DNA of 64,000 bases. It comes from Porphyra umbilicalis. Lineage: Eukaryota; Rhodophyta; Bangiophyceae; Bangiales; Bangiaceae. The stretch spans positions 62,001 to 126,000 of the forward strand of contig KV918859.1 in NCBI GenBank assembly GCA_002049455.2, in the 5' to 3' direction. Below are positions 63,852 through 64,000 of this stretch, in pieces. Under the pieces are notes generated by a model. It did not search any database and was not told the origin of the DNA. It saw nothing but the letters and a program-made list of their open reading frames with translations. Every line of letters begins with the position of its first letter. Position 1 is the stretch's first letter. The position numbers were made by a program, and so were the translations under genes.

Positions 63852-64000
63852 CGGACGCGCCCCGGAGTCGGCCCGCGCCGGGCATGCGCACCCCAGCATC
63901 GGCACACGGACGGTACGCACAACGGACGTCCCGCCAGTGCGGTGGTGCCCCGAGGTCAACTCACGCCGGGTGCGTACGGGGGGGGGGGCGTCTCGCCGTT
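63852..64000 (+). other. 3' untranslated part of the gypsy element, to the window edge
   Basis: Non-coding. An 11-G run at 63978-63988 may contribute to the polypurine tract. The LTR start was not seen. Confidence 0.5.

Larger units (their letters stand above)
56390..63988 (+). mobile_element. Ty3/gypsy retrotransposon, chromovirus type, 3' LTR outside the window
   Basis: Order: 5' LTR (56390-56976), primer site (from 56979), leader, gag (57646-59490), frameshift site, pol (protease, RT, RNase H, integrase, chromodomain; to 63851). A G-run at 63978-63988 could be part of a polypurine tract, but the TGTAGCAC start of the 3' LTR is not reached before the window ends. The coding region is intact apart from a TAG in the leader-side extension of gag. 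It appears to be a recent and possibly autonomous copy. Confidence 0.9.

Noticed and set aside
63978-63988. G11 run as the complete polypurine tract
   Set aside because: The following bases do not begin TGTAGCAC, so the 3' LTR does not start here; the run may be only near it.

Overview
The window reads as nuclear DNA of a eukaryote with a very GC-rich genome, short phase-preserving introns (125-850 bp, often with GTACGT donors), long Ala/Gly/Pro-rich proteins and a very high load of transposable elements. A bangiophyte red alga (Porphyra/Pyropia type) would fit, but that is inference: no marker gene here fixes the taxon. There are no operons, no rRNA or tRNA genes that I can recognise, and no CRISPR array.

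Layout. 1-2071: low-complexity GC-rich DNA. 2072-13007: a candidate ~10.9-kb cut-and-paste element with matching 19-bp inverted ends. It holds an unknown three-exon gene on the minus strand (7766-3406) and, divergently, a Plavaka-type transposase on the plus strand (8672-12330) that carries four in-frame stops but no frameshift. 13174-18161: a DIRS-order retroelement (minus strand: Gag-like, RT-RNase H, tyrosine recombinase) between 337-bp direct repeats. 18162-24440: minisatellites, a subtilisin-like protease gene (minus), clustered hairpins and C-rich low-complexity DNA. 24441-27606: a PIF/Harbinger-type pair, an unknown partner protein (+) convergent with a DDE transposase (-). 28636-29183: a small host-like gene broken in a G run. 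30850-37600: a degenerate block with a KDZ/CxC-type transposase-like gene, a PIF1-family helicase gene interrupted by a 242-bp hAT-like MITE with an 8-bp target duplication, and a convergent unknown minus-strand gene. 38099-41477: a 5'-truncated Ty1/copia element (minus) with an open pol frame and a probable 3' LTR. 41890-45861: a very GC-rich host-like gene (+) whose frame is broken near homopolymer tracts, with an inverted partial copy of its 3' part at 46130-46344. 47655-49189: a leucine-rich-repeat gene with an acidic tail and an out-of-frame 323-bp tandem duplication. 50937-52451: an intact intronless gene for a probable membrane-anchored or secreted protein. 50074-50706 and 53023-53258: two TA-flanked MITEs. 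52763-55765: a 3-kb element with 35-bp TIRs. 56390 to beyond the right edge: a Ty3/gypsy chromovirus-type element (LTR, primer site, gag, candidate -1 frameshift signal, pol with chromodomain); its 3' LTR lies outside the window.

The gene content is mostly mobile-element machinery: six transposase, retroelement or helicase systems against four or five host-like genes. Two themes recur. Nonsense codons in the degraded elements could all come from C-to-T changes at CAG, CAA or CGA codons. Host-like genes are broken mainly at C or G runs, which points to assembly errors or real slippage.
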